Part shown: positions 16,897-25,379 of the stretch, piece by piece
Layout of the letters: each line of letters begins with the position of its first letter
Numbering within the stretch: the first letter of the stretch is position 1
NCBI GenBank assembly: GCA_910588325.1
Contig: CAJUPP010000024.1
Coordinates: 1-43,052 of the forward strand
Length of the DNA stretch: 43,052 nt
Direction: 5' to 3'
Source: an uncultured Hungatella sp.
Lineage (GTDB): Bacteria > Bacillota > Clostridia > Lachnospirales > Lachnospiraceae
Position numbers and translations under genes: made by a program
Notes under the pieces: generated by a model
What the model was told of the DNA's origin: nothing
Databases searched by the model: none
What the model saw: only the letters and a program-made list of their open reading frames with translations

Positions 16897-19800
16897 ATGA
16901 ACAGTAAAGTTCCCGATTTACAATGGCTGGAGAAACCCCAGATATATGAAGTAAACCGGATTCCGGCTCATTCCGATCACTACTTTTATGAAAGTGTAAC
17001 GGATATGGAAAAAGAATATTTTGACAATCAACGGGCCAAAAAGCAGGGAAACTATGCACACGGGATGGGGCTGCGCCAATATCTCAATGGCACATGGCGT
17101 TTTTCCTATGCTCAATCACCATCTCAGCGCAGAGAAGATTTTTACAAAGAAAATTATGACCTCTCAAGTTTTGATCGGATTCAGGTACCTGGGCATATTC
17201 AGACACAGGGATACGACAAAGAGCATTATATCAATACCATGTATCCCTGGGATGGCCACAGCGAGTTAAGACCGCCAAAGATTGATTGGGAGTATAACCC
17301 GGTGGGAAGTTATGTGAAGGAATTTGATTTAAAGGAAGAATTAAAAGGAAAAAGAGTCTTTCTGTCCTTTCAGGGAGTGGAAACTGCGTTTTATGTATGG
17401 GTAAACGGAAACTTTGTGGGATACGGCGAGGACAGCTTTACACCTTCCGAATTTGAGATAACTGCCGTTTTAAAAGACCGTGGGAACCGTCTGGCTGTAG
17501 AGGTCTACAAACGCAGCAGCGCCAGCTGGATTGAGGATCAGGACTTTTTCAGATTCTCCGGAATTTTCCGGGATGTATATTTATACGGAATTCCCAAAGT
17601 ACATGTCCGTGATTTATTTGTAAAATCGTCGCTGGAACATGAATACCAGGATGGGAAACTTCAGATAGATTTGGAGTTGATACGCAAAAACACTTCAAAA
17701 AAAGAAGACCATTGTTATCAGATACATACTGTCTTAAAGGACCAGGACGAAAAACTTATCTGGCAGCAAAAGCAAAAGACAGAGTTTTTAAACAGTCAGG
17801 AGAATTCTTTCATAACAGTCAAGGCCCCAATCCTTTCTATCCGCCCCTGGTCTGCAGAGCAGCCATACTGCTACATGCTTTTTATTTTCATAGAGGATAT
17901 GGAGGGGAATGTTATTGAGGCAATCCCTCAGACCGTGGGATTCCGCAGCTTTGAGATGCTGGCCGGAATCATGTGCCTCAACGGAAAGCGCCTGATATTC
18001 AAGGGCATAAACCGCCATGAATTTAATGTTCACAGAGGACGGTCTATAACCGCAGAAGATATGATATGGGATATCCGTTTTATGAAGCAGCATAATATCA
18101 ATGCAGTCCGCACCTGTCACTATCCCAATCAGACGCTCTGGTATGAACTTTGTGACCGTTACGGAATCTATCTGATTGATGAGGCCAATTTAGAGAGTCA
18201 CGGTTCCTGGCAGAAGATGGGGGAATGCGAACCTTCCTGGAATGTGCCGGGAAGTCTGCCGGAATGGAGAGACTGTGTGGTAGATCGGGCCAAATCCATG
18301 CTGGAAAGAGATAAAAACCATCCGTCCATAGTCATATGGTCCTGCGGAAATGAGTCTTATGCAGGAGAAGATATCCTTGCAATGAGCCGTTTCTTCAAAG
18401 AGAGGGATTCCTCCCGCCTGGTACACTACGAAGGAGTATTCTGGAACCGGGAATTTAATCAGATCAGTGATATGGAAAGCCGAATGTATGCGAAACCGGA
18501 CGAGGTGGAAGATTATCTGAAAAATGATCCCCAAAAGCCATTTATTCTCTGTGAATACATGCATGCCATGGGAAATTCTTTGGGAGGCATGAAACACTAT
18601 ACGGATCTGGCAGACCGTTATCCAAAGTATCAGGGCGGATTTATATGGGATTACATCGACCAGGCACTGGTACGCCGGGACTTAAACGGAAAAGAAGTCT
18701 TAGCTTACGGCGGAGATTTTACAGACCGCCCTACGGATTATAACTTCTGCGGAAACGGAATCGCATACGGGACAAGACAGCCGTCTCCCAAAGCCAGGGA
18801 AGTAAAAGCCCTGTATCAAAATCTGATACTTATACCGGATAGAGAAGCTATCCATATCCATAACCGCAATCTGTTTGCAGACACATCGGAATATATATTT
18901 ATATACCAAATTTTGTTGGATGGGGAGGTAATTTACAAAGCATCCTTTTCACCTGACATTCCCATAGCACCGGGCCAATGCAAAAAATTACGCCTGAAGG
19001 ATATAAACTGGCTGGAAATCATGGTAAAATCCTCAGCCTGTGAAAAAGACCTTCCAGGAGAATATGTTTTCCAGACATCTGCTGTTCTGAAAAACGATAC
19101 TCTGTGGGCAGAAAAAGGATTTGAAATCTCTTTTGGAGAAACTGTTGCTCTTAAATCCGGCAGAGACCGAATATGCCAGAGGCTGCAAAATTCTTTCCGC
19201 ATCATCCACGGAGATGTCAATTTAGGTGTAAAAGGTTCTGACTTTTCCGTACTGTTTTCAAAAGTTGACGGAGGAATCGTCTCTCTCTGCTATGATGGAA
19301 AAGAATGGATTACCAGACCGCCTATGCCTACTTACTGGCGGGCTGCTACAGACAATGACAGGGGAAACGGTTTTAGCCTTGCCAGTTCCATGTGGCTGGC
19401 AGCGGATCAATTCTGGCAGTACAACAACAGCCAGATAGAGATTAAAGAAGATCCAGAAAAGGTAACTGTCTCCTACACCTATGGGGTACCTGTAAATCCT
19501 GCCACCAAAACCACAGTCACTTATGCCGTACATCCAGATGGAAAAATACAAGTGACAGCTCACCTCCTGGGTCAAAAGGGACTTCCCCAGCTTCCGCTGT
19601 TTGGAATGCGCTGGAAGATGACCTCTAAAGTCAACCAGTTCCGGTATTATGGTTATGGTCCAGAAGAAAATTACAGTGACCGGGTAAACGGAGCAAGATT
19701 AGGCATCTTTGAGGGCACACCTGCCGAAAATCTGTCTCATTATTTAAAGCCGCAGGAATGCGGAGGACGGGAAGGCGTCCGATGGCTGATTCTGACAGAT

Positions 19801-20058
19801 GAAAATGGACATAAACTGAAAGTATCTGCAGCAAATACCCCCTTCTCCATGAATATCCTTCCCTATACGGCAGAAGAACTGGAAAATGCCATGCATGAAG
19901 AAGAGCTTCCGACGCCGTCTCACTATACAATAATCAGTATCCTGGGAGCACAGCGGGGAGTAGGGGGAGACGACAGCTGGGGGGCTCCAGTGCATTCCCA
20001 GTACTGCCTAAACGGAGAAGATAACCATACGGTAGAGTTTTTCATTGACAGGGTTTAG
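16897..20058 (+). CDS. lacZ: Beta-galactosidase, glycoside hydrolase family 2 (LacZ type)
   Basis: A 1053-residue GH2 enzyme with LacZ domain order: N-terminal jelly-roll sugar-binding domain, Ig-like domain, TIM barrel and a C-terminal Bgal_small_N-like domain. The barrel has GINRHEFNVHRGRSITAEDM, TCHYPNQTLWYELCDRYG and DEANLESHG. The acid/base is Glu486 in WSCGNES and the nucleophile is Glu553 in FILCEYMHAMGNS. There is no signal peptide, so it acts on imported lactose or beta-galactosides. The start at 16897 (MNSKVPDLQW) is chosen for GGAGG six bases upstream; an in-frame ATG at 16846 lies nine bases after the tRNA. Activity on other beta-linked sugars is possible. Confidence 0.92.
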   Translation: MNSKVPDLQWLEKPQIYEVNRIPAHSDHYFYESVTDMEKEYFDNQRAKKQGNYAHGMGLRQYLNGTWRFSYAQSPSQRREDFYKENYDLSSFDRIQVPGHIQTQGYDKEHYINTMYPWDGHSELRPPKIDWEYNPVGSYVKEFDLKEELKGKRVFLSFQGVETAFYVWVNGNFVGYGEDSFTPSEFEITAVLKDRGNRLAVEVYKRSSASWIEDQDFFRFSGIFRDVYLYGIPKVHVRDLFVKSSLEHEYQDGKLQIDLELIRKNTSKKEDHCYQIHTVLKDQDEKLIWQQKQKTEFLNSQENSFITVKAPILSIRPWSAEQPYCYMLFIFIEDMEGNVIEAIPQTVGFRSFEMLAGIMCLNGKRLIFKGINRHEFNVHRGRSITAEDMIWDIRFMKQHNINAVRTCHYPNQTLWYELCDRYGIYLIDEANLESHGSWQKMGECEPSWNVPGSLPEWRDCVVDRAKSMLERDKNHPSIVIWSCGNESYAGEDILAMSRFFKERDSSRLVHYEGVFWNREFNQISDMESRMYAKPDEVEDYLKNDPQKPFILCEYMHAMGNSLGGMKHYTDLADRYPKYQGGFIWDYIDQALVRRDLNGKEVLAYGGDFTDRPTDYNFCGNGIAYGTRQPSPKAREVKALYQNLILIPDREAIHIHNRNLFADTSEYIFIYQILLDGEVIYKASFSPDIPIAPGQCKKLRLKDINWLEIMVKSSACEKDLPGEYVFQTSAVLKNDTLWAEKGFEISFGETVALKSGRDRICQRLQNSFRIIHGDVNLGVKGSDFSVLFSKVDGGIVSLCYDGKEWITRPPMPTYWRAATDNDRGNGFSLASSMWLAADQFWQYNNSQIEIKEDPEKVTVSYTYGVPVNPATKTTVTYAVHPDGKIQVTAHLLGQKGLPQLPLFGMRWKMTSKVNQFRYYGYGPEENYSDRVNGARLGIFEGTPAENLSHYLKPQECGGREGVRWLILTDENGHKLKVSAANTPFSMNILPYTAEELENAMHEEELPTPSHYTIISILGAQRGVGGDDSWGAPVHSQYCLNGEDNHTVEFFIDRV

Positions 20059-20085
20059 CTCCAATCAATCACATTGACACTGCAT

Positions 20086-20129
20086 AAGCCGGAATTTCCG
20101 CCATATTACAATGGCAGAAATTCCGGCTT
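20086..20129. terminator. Bidirectional terminator shared by lacZ and the PHP gene
   Basis: Arms AAGCCGGAATTTC and GAAATTCCGGCTT with a further CCAT/ATGG pair near the loop. It lies 28 bases after the lacZ stop, with TTTCTCT following. On the other strand one arm is inside the last codons of the PHP gene, whose stop (20106-20108) lies in the loop. Confidence 0.75.
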
Positions 20130-20903
20130 TCTCTGATGATAAACCGCATAATACCGAAAACCGCAGGCTTCCAGCAGTTTTGCTGTCCTCTCAAACTCAT
20201 ATCCGACATAATCCGGAGAATGAGCATCTGAGCCAATTGTCACAAGCTCCCCTCCAAGGTGATGATAACGGCATAAAATCTCTTCACAGGGATTGGGGTG
20301 GCCCAGCCTGTAGCGAAAACCGCCGGTATTGCATTCCAGCCCCTTCCCCTTTTCGATCAGTGTCTTTAATATAGGGTCAATATATTGCAGATAATCCTCT
20401 GCTCTGTACTCCCGATTCTGGTTTGGCCCATAGCGCACTACATAATCCAGGTGTCCGTATGAATCAAAACAGTCCATGATTCGGATTCTTTCCAAACTCA
20501 CCTGAAAAAAACGTTCGTAAGATTCCCTTTCACTGCGGGTCTCAAAGAAGGCTGGAAAATAAGGGTCCATGCCATCAATAAAATGGCTGGAACCGATGAT
20601 AAAATCAAATGGGTACTCTTCACTTACCTTCTGCAAATATCCTTTTATATGTTCCTGAAGGCCCAGCTCGATTCCAATTTCAATCCGAATTCTATCCTTA
20701 TATTGTTCCCGCAGCCTTTCCATAGCAGAGAAATACGAGGGCAGATCCAATTCAAAATCACAGTCGCTTACAACATCATAATCGTGATGGTCAGTAATAC
20801 AGATTCTCTTCATTCCAAGGGACAGGGCTTTTTCAATCTGTACCTCCGGCTTCACGTCACAGTCTCCTGAAAAATTAGTGTGGAGATGAAAATCATTGAG
20901 CAT
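20106..20903 (-). CDS. PHP-family phosphatase (histidinol-phosphatase HisJ type)
   Basis: A 265-residue cytoplasmic PHP-domain metal-dependent phosphoesterase. Metal-binding motifs are present: DFHLHTNFSGDC at the N-terminus, ITDHHDYD, an Ig-like EIGIELG strand with Glu, IIGSSHFIDG, YGHLDYVVRYG and a late TIGSDAHSPDYVG. This set matches HisJ/HisK-type histidinol-phosphate phosphatases, which catalyse the penultimate step of histidine synthesis; no other his gene is nearby, so related sugar-phosphate activity remains possible. The ATG at 20903 is preferred because GGAGGAG stands seven bases upstream. It is convergent with lacZ, and its 3' end overlaps the terminator stem. Confidence 0.85.
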   Translation of the reverse strand: MLNDFHLHTNFSGDCDVKPEVQIEKALSLGMKRICITDHHDYDVVSDCDFELDLPSYFSAMERLREQYKDRIRIEIGIELGLQEHIKGYLQKVSEEYPFDFIIGSSHFIDGMDPYFPAFFETRSERESYERFFQVSLERIRIMDCFDSYGHLDYVVRYGPNQNREYRAEDYLQYIDPILKTLIEKGKGLECNTGGFRYRLGHPNPCEEILCRYHHLGGELVTIGSDAHSPDYVGYEFERTAKLLEACGFRYYAVYHQRKPEFLPL

Positions 20904-21092
20904 AGAATGTCTCCTCCAATTCATAAACTTTTCAAAAAAAGTATAGCATGAATGGGAAAATCCTGTAAAGTATCTTTTCCAATGATATCCAAGCCTTTCA
21001 TAGACCTATGGGATTTATTGTCTGTGTTTGTATTGCCGGTGTCAAGAGCCGCTTCTTTTATCTGCGGTTATAAAAAGAAAAAGGAATGCAGA

Positions 21093-21122
21093 TAATCCCA
21101 AAAGCCAGGGGCTTCCGGATTA
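21093..21122 (-). terminator. Probable terminator after spoIVB
   Basis: TAATCC/GGATTA and an inner AAGCC/GGCTT stem, 12 bases past the spoIVB stop. A T-rich tract follows about ten bases later rather than at once, so efficiency is uncertain. Confidence 0.5.
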
Positions 21123-21134
21123 CCTGCAGTGTTC

Positions 21135-22415
21135 TTAATCATGATCCAGCATATTCTCAATAAAAATCCCATACCCCCTGGTACTGTCCTGCACAAATAC
21201 ATGAGTCACAGCTCCGACCAATTTTCCATTCTGTATAATGGGGCTTCCGCTCATTCCCTGTACAATTCCGCCTGTCAACTCCAAAAGTTCCGGGTCTGTA
21301 ACCTGAATTACCAGGCTCTTATTGGTATGGGAGGTGGAATGGTCGATCTTCAGTATCTCAATCTCATAATCCTTAATCTCTCCTGACACCCCGCTCCGCA
21401 GATAAGCCTTCCCCTTTTCCACTTCCTGCCTGAATCCAATCTGCATGGGTTCCCCAGAAATATTTTTCATAAAGCGCTCATTCACAGTTCCAAAAATTCC
21501 TTCTCCTGTGTTGGCGCCTATCTCTCCCAAAAGAGAACCAGGCCCATAGTAAATTACTCCTGACATGACTCCTGGATTTCCGGCGCTTCCCCGCTCAATT
21601 CCGACAATTTCCGTATCATACAGATTTCCTTCGGAAATCTCCACAATTTCTCCTGTATCACTGTCGCTGATTCCGTGTCCCAGAGCTCCGAATCTTCCAT
21701 TTAAATCCAGGTATGTCATAGTACCGATTCCTTGAGTGTCACTGCGGACCCACACTCCCAGTTTGCTTTCTCCATCCTGGGTAATGGTAGGCTGAATGGC
21801 CACCTCCATCTGACTGTCACCTCTTCGTATGGTCAGAACCGCTTCCTCATTTCCCAGCGCTCCCACAGCCTGGGCCAATTCCTCCTTTGTCTCCAAAGGC
21901 TGTCCGTTAATAGTCTCAATATAATCGCCGGATTTTAAAATCCCTGCCGCCGGTTCCACAGGCATTCCGTCCTGCCCCACCAGTTCACCGGTACCAATAA
22001 CCATAATCCCGTCTGATTTTAAGTAAATGCCCACCGGTGCGCCGCAAGGAATGGCATAAGTGGTATCCACCACATCCACCTGTATTTCCTTCAATCGGAA
22101 AATACCAAATAAATCCAGTCCTATCTGATAACTCCCCTGTGATTTTCCGTAAAGGCTGAAGGTCTGATTCTGCAATATGGTAATCTGATCTGCCGGAATG
22201 TCAGAACCATTTCCCAGAACCACTTCCTCACTTTCACTTTGGAGAGTCACACGGACAGGCAGCGAAAGGTTCAGAGTCTCCTCCTGCTCCAGCACGATGC
22301 TCAATTTGTCCGGTATCTCTCTCTCCATACAATAATAAGTAAACCCTATTGTAAACAAAATACCAATCCAAAAGACCCACATCAGGCCTCTTCGGTATCC
22401 ACGCTTTTTTACCAT
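21135..22415 (-). CDS. spoIVB: SpoIVB serine peptidase
   Basis: A 426-residue sporulation signalling protease (family S55), made in the forespore and exported to the inter-membrane space, where it triggers activation of pro-sigma-K processing in the mother cell. A membrane anchor lies at residues 11-28. A PDZ domain spans roughly 125-210 (GILKSGDYIETINGQPL), and the S55 domain shows FGALGHGISD (His247) and GGIVQGMSGSPIIQNGKLVGAVTHV with the catalytic Ser near 389. Length matches B. subtilis SpoIVB (about 425). A sigma-F/G-like -10 stands upstream. In Bacillus it lies between recN and spo0A; here recN is separated by metG on the other strand, and spo0A does not follow. Confidence 0.96.
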   Translation of the reverse strand: MVKKRGYRRGLMWVFWIGILFTIGFTYYCMEREIPDKLSIVLEQEETLNLSLPVRVTLQSESEEVVLGNGSDIPADQITILQNQTFSLYGKSQGSYQIGLDLFGIFRLKEIQVDVVDTTYAIPCGAPVGIYLKSDGIMVIGTGELVGQDGMPVEPAAGILKSGDYIETINGQPLETKEELAQAVGALGNEEAVLTIRRGDSQMEVAIQPTITQDGESKLGVWVRSDTQGIGTMTYLDLNGRFGALGHGISDSDTGEIVEISEGNLYDTEIVGIERGSAGNPGVMSGVIYYGPGSLLGEIGANTGEGIFGTVNERFMKNISGEPMQIGFRQEVEKGKAYLRSGVSGEIKDYEIEILKIDHSTSHTNKSLVIQVTDPELLELTGGIVQGMSGSPIIQNGKLVGAVTHVFVQDSTRGYGIFIENMLDHD

Positions 22416-22449
22416 GACACACCTCCTGATTCTTTGAAAACTCCTTTTA

Positions 22450-22456
22450 TAGTATG
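22450..22456 (-). promoter_or_regulatory. Sigma-F/sigma-G-like -10 for spoIVB
   Basis: Minus-strand CATACTA matches the forespore sigma -10 consensus CATAMTA, 35 bases before the spoIVB start. The expected -35 is not well matched, so this is a moderate call. Confidence 0.5.
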
Positions 22457-22567
22457 TGCCGTGATTTTAAAAACACTCTGTTATTTTTTAGTTGTTAACT
22501 TTTTCTTGTTATGCTAAACTTGGTATATCAAAACTGTTGCTGAACAATATAAAGGATAACCAATATT

Positions 22568-22819
22568 ATGAGAAATAAAAATTTTTGGATTTTATTATTG
22601 TTGTTACTAACTGGCATTGTCCTGGGCGGCTTTTTCGGCAATATGGCAGCCGGCATTCCCTGGCTTTCCTGGCTGAATTTCGGCCAGTCCTTCGGCCTGG
22701 ACAGCCCGCTTATTCTGAATTTGGGGATTCTGGTGATTACCTTCGGACTTTCCATAAAAATAACCATGGCCAGCATCATCGGAGTCGCCATCGCAATTAT
22801 TATTTACCGTTGCCTGTAA
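22568..22819 (+). CDS. DUF4321 small membrane protein
   Basis: An 83-residue integral membrane protein. Two hydrophobic segments are visible: residues 5-30 (WILLLLLLTGIVLGGFFGNM) and 50-82 (ILNLGILVITFGLSIKI then IIGVAIAIIIYRCL). The layout and the LNFGQSFGLDSPLILNLGILVITFGLSIKI core match DUF4321 (PF14209), a family of unknown function in Clostridia. The coding region starts 150 bases from spoIVB on the opposite strand. No strong Shine-Dalgarno is obvious (GGATAACCAATATT precedes the ATG). Confidence 0.8.
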   Translation: MRNKNFWILLLLLLTGIVLGGFFGNMAAGIPWLSWLNFGQSFGLDSPLILNLGILVITFGLSIKITMASIIGVAIAIIIYRCL

Positions 22820-22849
22820 AATCTCCACTTACGGTTTTACCGTCAGGTT

Positions 22850-23151
22850 CACTTTTCCCGCAATCCCAAAATTGCCGCCTTTTTACATGAGTATAATTAT
22901 GTACAGGAATTTGGGGAAGGTGTCGACCGGATGTACCGGGAGATGGAAAAGGCAGGGCTGCCGGCGCCATAAAATTGTCCTCTATAGAACAGGCAATATT
23001 AAACCATTTGCAGCTTTCGGTCAAAGAGCTTGCCTCTCTGCTCCACAAAACTTCCAGAACCATTCAACGCAATATTAATACGTTAAAAGAAAAGGGGGTT
23101 CTTAAAAGGGAAGGTTCAGACCGGAAAAACAATCCCAAAACAATTTTTTGA
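22850..23151 (+). pseudogene. Remnant of a COG2865-type ATP-binding transcriptional regulator
   Basis: The plus strand reads HFSRNPKIAAFLHEYNYVQE then FGEGVDRMYREMEKAGLPAP, the conserved C-terminal block of RecG-like/AlbA-domain ATP-binding regulators. It stops at TAA. A second frame then gives IEQAILNHLQLSVKELASLL and HKTSRTIQRNINTLKEKGVL, a winged helix-turn-helix like the tail of those proteins, ending at TGA 23149-23151. The spacing is too short, so a deletion with frameshift joined the two blocks, and the whole N-terminal two-thirds is missing. Confidence 0.7.
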
Positions 23152-23155
23152 AATA

Positions 23156-23184
23156 TTGACAAGACGGCCAATTAATTGTACAAT
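23156..23184 (+). promoter_or_regulatory. Promoter of the metG T-box leader
   Basis: A perfect TTGACA (23156-23161), a 17-base spacer and TACAAT (23179-23184). Transcription should begin near 23191, immediately before the T-box leader. Confidence 0.85.
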
Positions 23185-23190
23185 TTATAG

Positions 23191-23487
23191 CACATTATCA
23201 AAGGCTATGAAGAGAAAAGTAGGTAATTAGATATGTCACAGAGAGTCTGAGCAGGTGAGAGCAGACACAGAAGGAATTACTGAAAATGGTCTCGGAGCCG
23301 CGTACCGAAGCTGTTATGCCAAGGCTACGACGGGTGCACCCGTTACAGTGATAGACTATCGATGAATCATTTCTCATCTGTAGTTGATAAGGTCTGTATC
23401 GCGAGGTACAGGTGAATTTAGGGTGGTAACACGAAGCAGCAGCTCTCGTCCCTGAAAAAGAAATTTTTCAGAGAGGAGGGTTTTTTA
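23191..23487 (+). promoter_or_regulatory. T-box riboswitch, methionine-specific
   Basis: A tRNA-sensing leader. The Stem I sides GTAATT and AATTAC pair, and the likely specifier codon is ATG (23286-23288) in GAAAATGG, matching methionine. The T-box sequence AGGGTGGTAACACG contains the bulge TGGT (23424-23427), which would pair with the ACCA end of uncharged tRNA-Met. A terminator hairpin CTGAAAAA-GAAA-TTTTTCAG follows, with six T's at 23481-23486. Uncharged tRNA-Met should stabilise the antiterminator and raise metG expression. Confidence 0.92.
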
Positions 23488-23573
23488 TTGGAAAAAACAG
23501 AATAGCCATGAAACAATAATTAAATTTCACCACTTCGTATTTTCATCCTAATATTAGAAATGAGGTAAATGCT

Positions 23574-25199
23574 ATGAAAAATATTTTAATCGGCGGGGCA
23601 TGGCCATATGCAAACGGTTCCCTGCACATAGGCCATATTGCCGGATTGCTGCCGGGCGACGTACTGGCCCGGTATCACAGAGCCATCGGGGATCATGTAT
23701 ACTATGTATCAGGAAGCGATTGTCACGGAACTCCTGTGGCAATCCGGGCTAAGAAAGAAAACAGAACGCCCCGGGAAGTCAGCGATTTTTACCATGAGGA
23801 ATTTACAGAATGTTTTAAAAAGCTGGGCTTTTCCTATGATGTCTATACAAAGACATCCTCCGAAGAGCATAAAGCTTTTGTAAGAGAATTTCACCGAAAA
23901 TTATACCAAAGTCCCTATGTCTACGAAAAAGAAGCCCCCCAGGCATACTGCGAAAGCTGCCACACCTTCCTGGCCGACCGTTTTGTGACAGGAAAATGTC
24001 CAAAATGCGGAAACGATACCCGTGGTGACCAATGCGATGCCTGCGGCATAATACTGGAACCGGAGAATCTCACAGAGCCGGTCTGTGCAATATGCAAAAA
24101 GCCTGTAAGCTTTAAAAACTCAAAGCATTTATATATCGCTGTTACCAAATTAGAAAAAGAACTGAGGGCGCTGGTTGACAATCATCCGGAATGGCGGAAA
24201 AATGCTGTTGCATTTACAAAAAAATATCTGAACGAGGGGCTGAGAGACCGTGCCCTGACAAGAGATTTGGAGTGGGGAATAGACGTTCCCAAAGCCGGCT
24301 ATGAAAACAAAACCATCTATATCTGGGCAGAAAACGTGCTGGGATATCTGTCTGCAAGCAAAGAAGCTGCCAGGTCAAGGGGCGCTGATTTTAATGAGAT
24401 TTGGAGCAGTGGCGCAAAACATTACTACGTCCACGGGAAAGACAACATTTCCTTTCACACAATCATTTTGCCTTCCCTTCTGCTGGCCAATGAGGGAAAC
24501 TGGCATCTGCCGGATCAGATTGTATCCAGCGAATACCTGACCATAGAAGGGAAAAAAATATCCACCAGCCAGAATTATGCCATCTGGGTCAAGGATCTTC
24601 TGGAAAAATATGAAGCAGATTCTATCCGTTACTTTTTCTTATCCAACGGCCCTGAAAAGAAAGACGCCGATTTTTCCTGGAGGGAATATGTCCACAGCCA
24701 CAACGGCGAGCTCCTCGGCACATATGGAAATTTTGTAAACCGCTCCTTAGCTTTCATTGCAAAATATTGTGATGGAATTGTACCATCCGGAACTCCTGCC
24801 CCGGATATCAGCAAAAAAACAGACCAGTTGTTTGTTTCTGTGGGTAAACAGATTGAAAGCGGCGCTTTCAAAGACGCCATCAATGAAATATTTGATTTCG
24901 CAAGAAGCGCAAACAGATTTTTCGACGCAGAAAAGCCCTGGATCACACGAAACACAGATAAAAACGCATGCGACAATACACTGTATCAATGCGTCCTCAT
25001 GATTGCCAATCTGGCAGTCCTGCTGTGGCCGTTTTTACCATTTTCATCCGAAAAAGTATGTAAATGGCTGGGCATCAAACATAACTGGGCAAAGCAATCG
25101 GTTCCAGCCGGCTACCACCTTCCCCAGACAGAAATCCTGTTCCAAAGAATCGATAAAAAAGTAATAGAAATAGAAACTGAAAAATTGAAATTACTATAA
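23574..25199 (+). CDS. metG: Methionyl-tRNA synthetase, double-zinc-knuckle form
   Basis: A 541-residue class I synthetase charging tRNA-Met. Motifs are PYANGSLHIGH (HIGH at 18-21), a connective peptide with two zinc knuckles (CESCHTFL...CPKCG and CDACG...CAICK), a helical anticodon domain and, in place of KMSKS, KISTS (residues 328-332). It lacks the C-terminal EMAPII-like tRNA-binding domain common in clostridial MetRS (about 650 residues). It therefore resembles the MetRS form found as a second copy in some Firmicutes, a type linked in the literature to resistance to MetRS inhibitors. Whether a second metG exists elsewhere cannot be seen. It is T-box controlled and stands alone, convergent with recN. 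Confidence 0.93.
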   Translation: MKNILIGGAWPYANGSLHIGHIAGLLPGDVLARYHRAIGDHVYYVSGSDCHGTPVAIRAKKENRTPREVSDFYHEEFTECFKKLGFSYDVYTKTSSEEHKAFVREFHRKLYQSPYVYEKEAPQAYCESCHTFLADRFVTGKCPKCGNDTRGDQCDACGIILEPENLTEPVCAICKKPVSFKNSKHLYIAVTKLEKELRALVDNHPEWRKNAVAFTKKYLNEGLRDRALTRDLEWGIDVPKAGYENKTIYIWAENVLGYLSASKEAARSRGADFNEIWSSGAKHYYVHGKDNISFHTIILPSLLLANEGNWHLPDQIVSSEYLTIEGKKISTSQNYAIWVKDLLEKYEADSIRYFFLSNGPEKKDADFSWREYVHSHNGELLGTYGNFVNRSLAFIAKYCDGIVPSGTPAPDISKKTDQLFVSVGKQIESGAFKDAINEIFDFARSANRFFDAEKPWITRNTDKNACDNTLYQCVLMIANLAVLLWPFLPFSSEKVCKWLGIKHNWAKQSVPAGYHLPQTEILFQRIDKKVIEIETEKLKLL

Positions 25200-25200
25200 A

Positions 25201-25379
25201 GTCCGCTGCCGGGCGCATGCAGGTTTACTTTAAAAGATATGCATCCCCCCGGACAGGGCTGTCAGAGAACGCTGTATTTGCGTTCTGATTGCCTTGCGGA
25301 AACAGTGAATTCCGTATTCACCGGATTTTCCGCAAGGCAATACAAACCAGAGATTTTCACACAGCCCGGCCCGGCAAAA
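25201..25379. repeat. Cruciform-rich intergenic element between metG and recN
   Basis: About 180 bases made almost wholly of inverted repeats: GTCCG/CGGAC (25201-25205, 25250-25254), AGAACGC/GCGTTCT (25266-25286), and a perfect 15-bp stem ATTGCCTTGCGGAAA (25288-25302) with its complement at 25327-25341, enclosing a smaller GTGAAT/ATTCAC hairpin. The part at 25208-25229 matches all but one base of 39428-39449 at the 3' end of spoIIIAA. The first hairpin may also terminate metG, but no T-run follows. Likely a palindromic repeat family member or composite. Confidence 0.65.

Noticed and set aside
25201..25379. CRISPR array
   Set aside because: The structures are unequal inverted repeats, not regularly spaced direct repeats.
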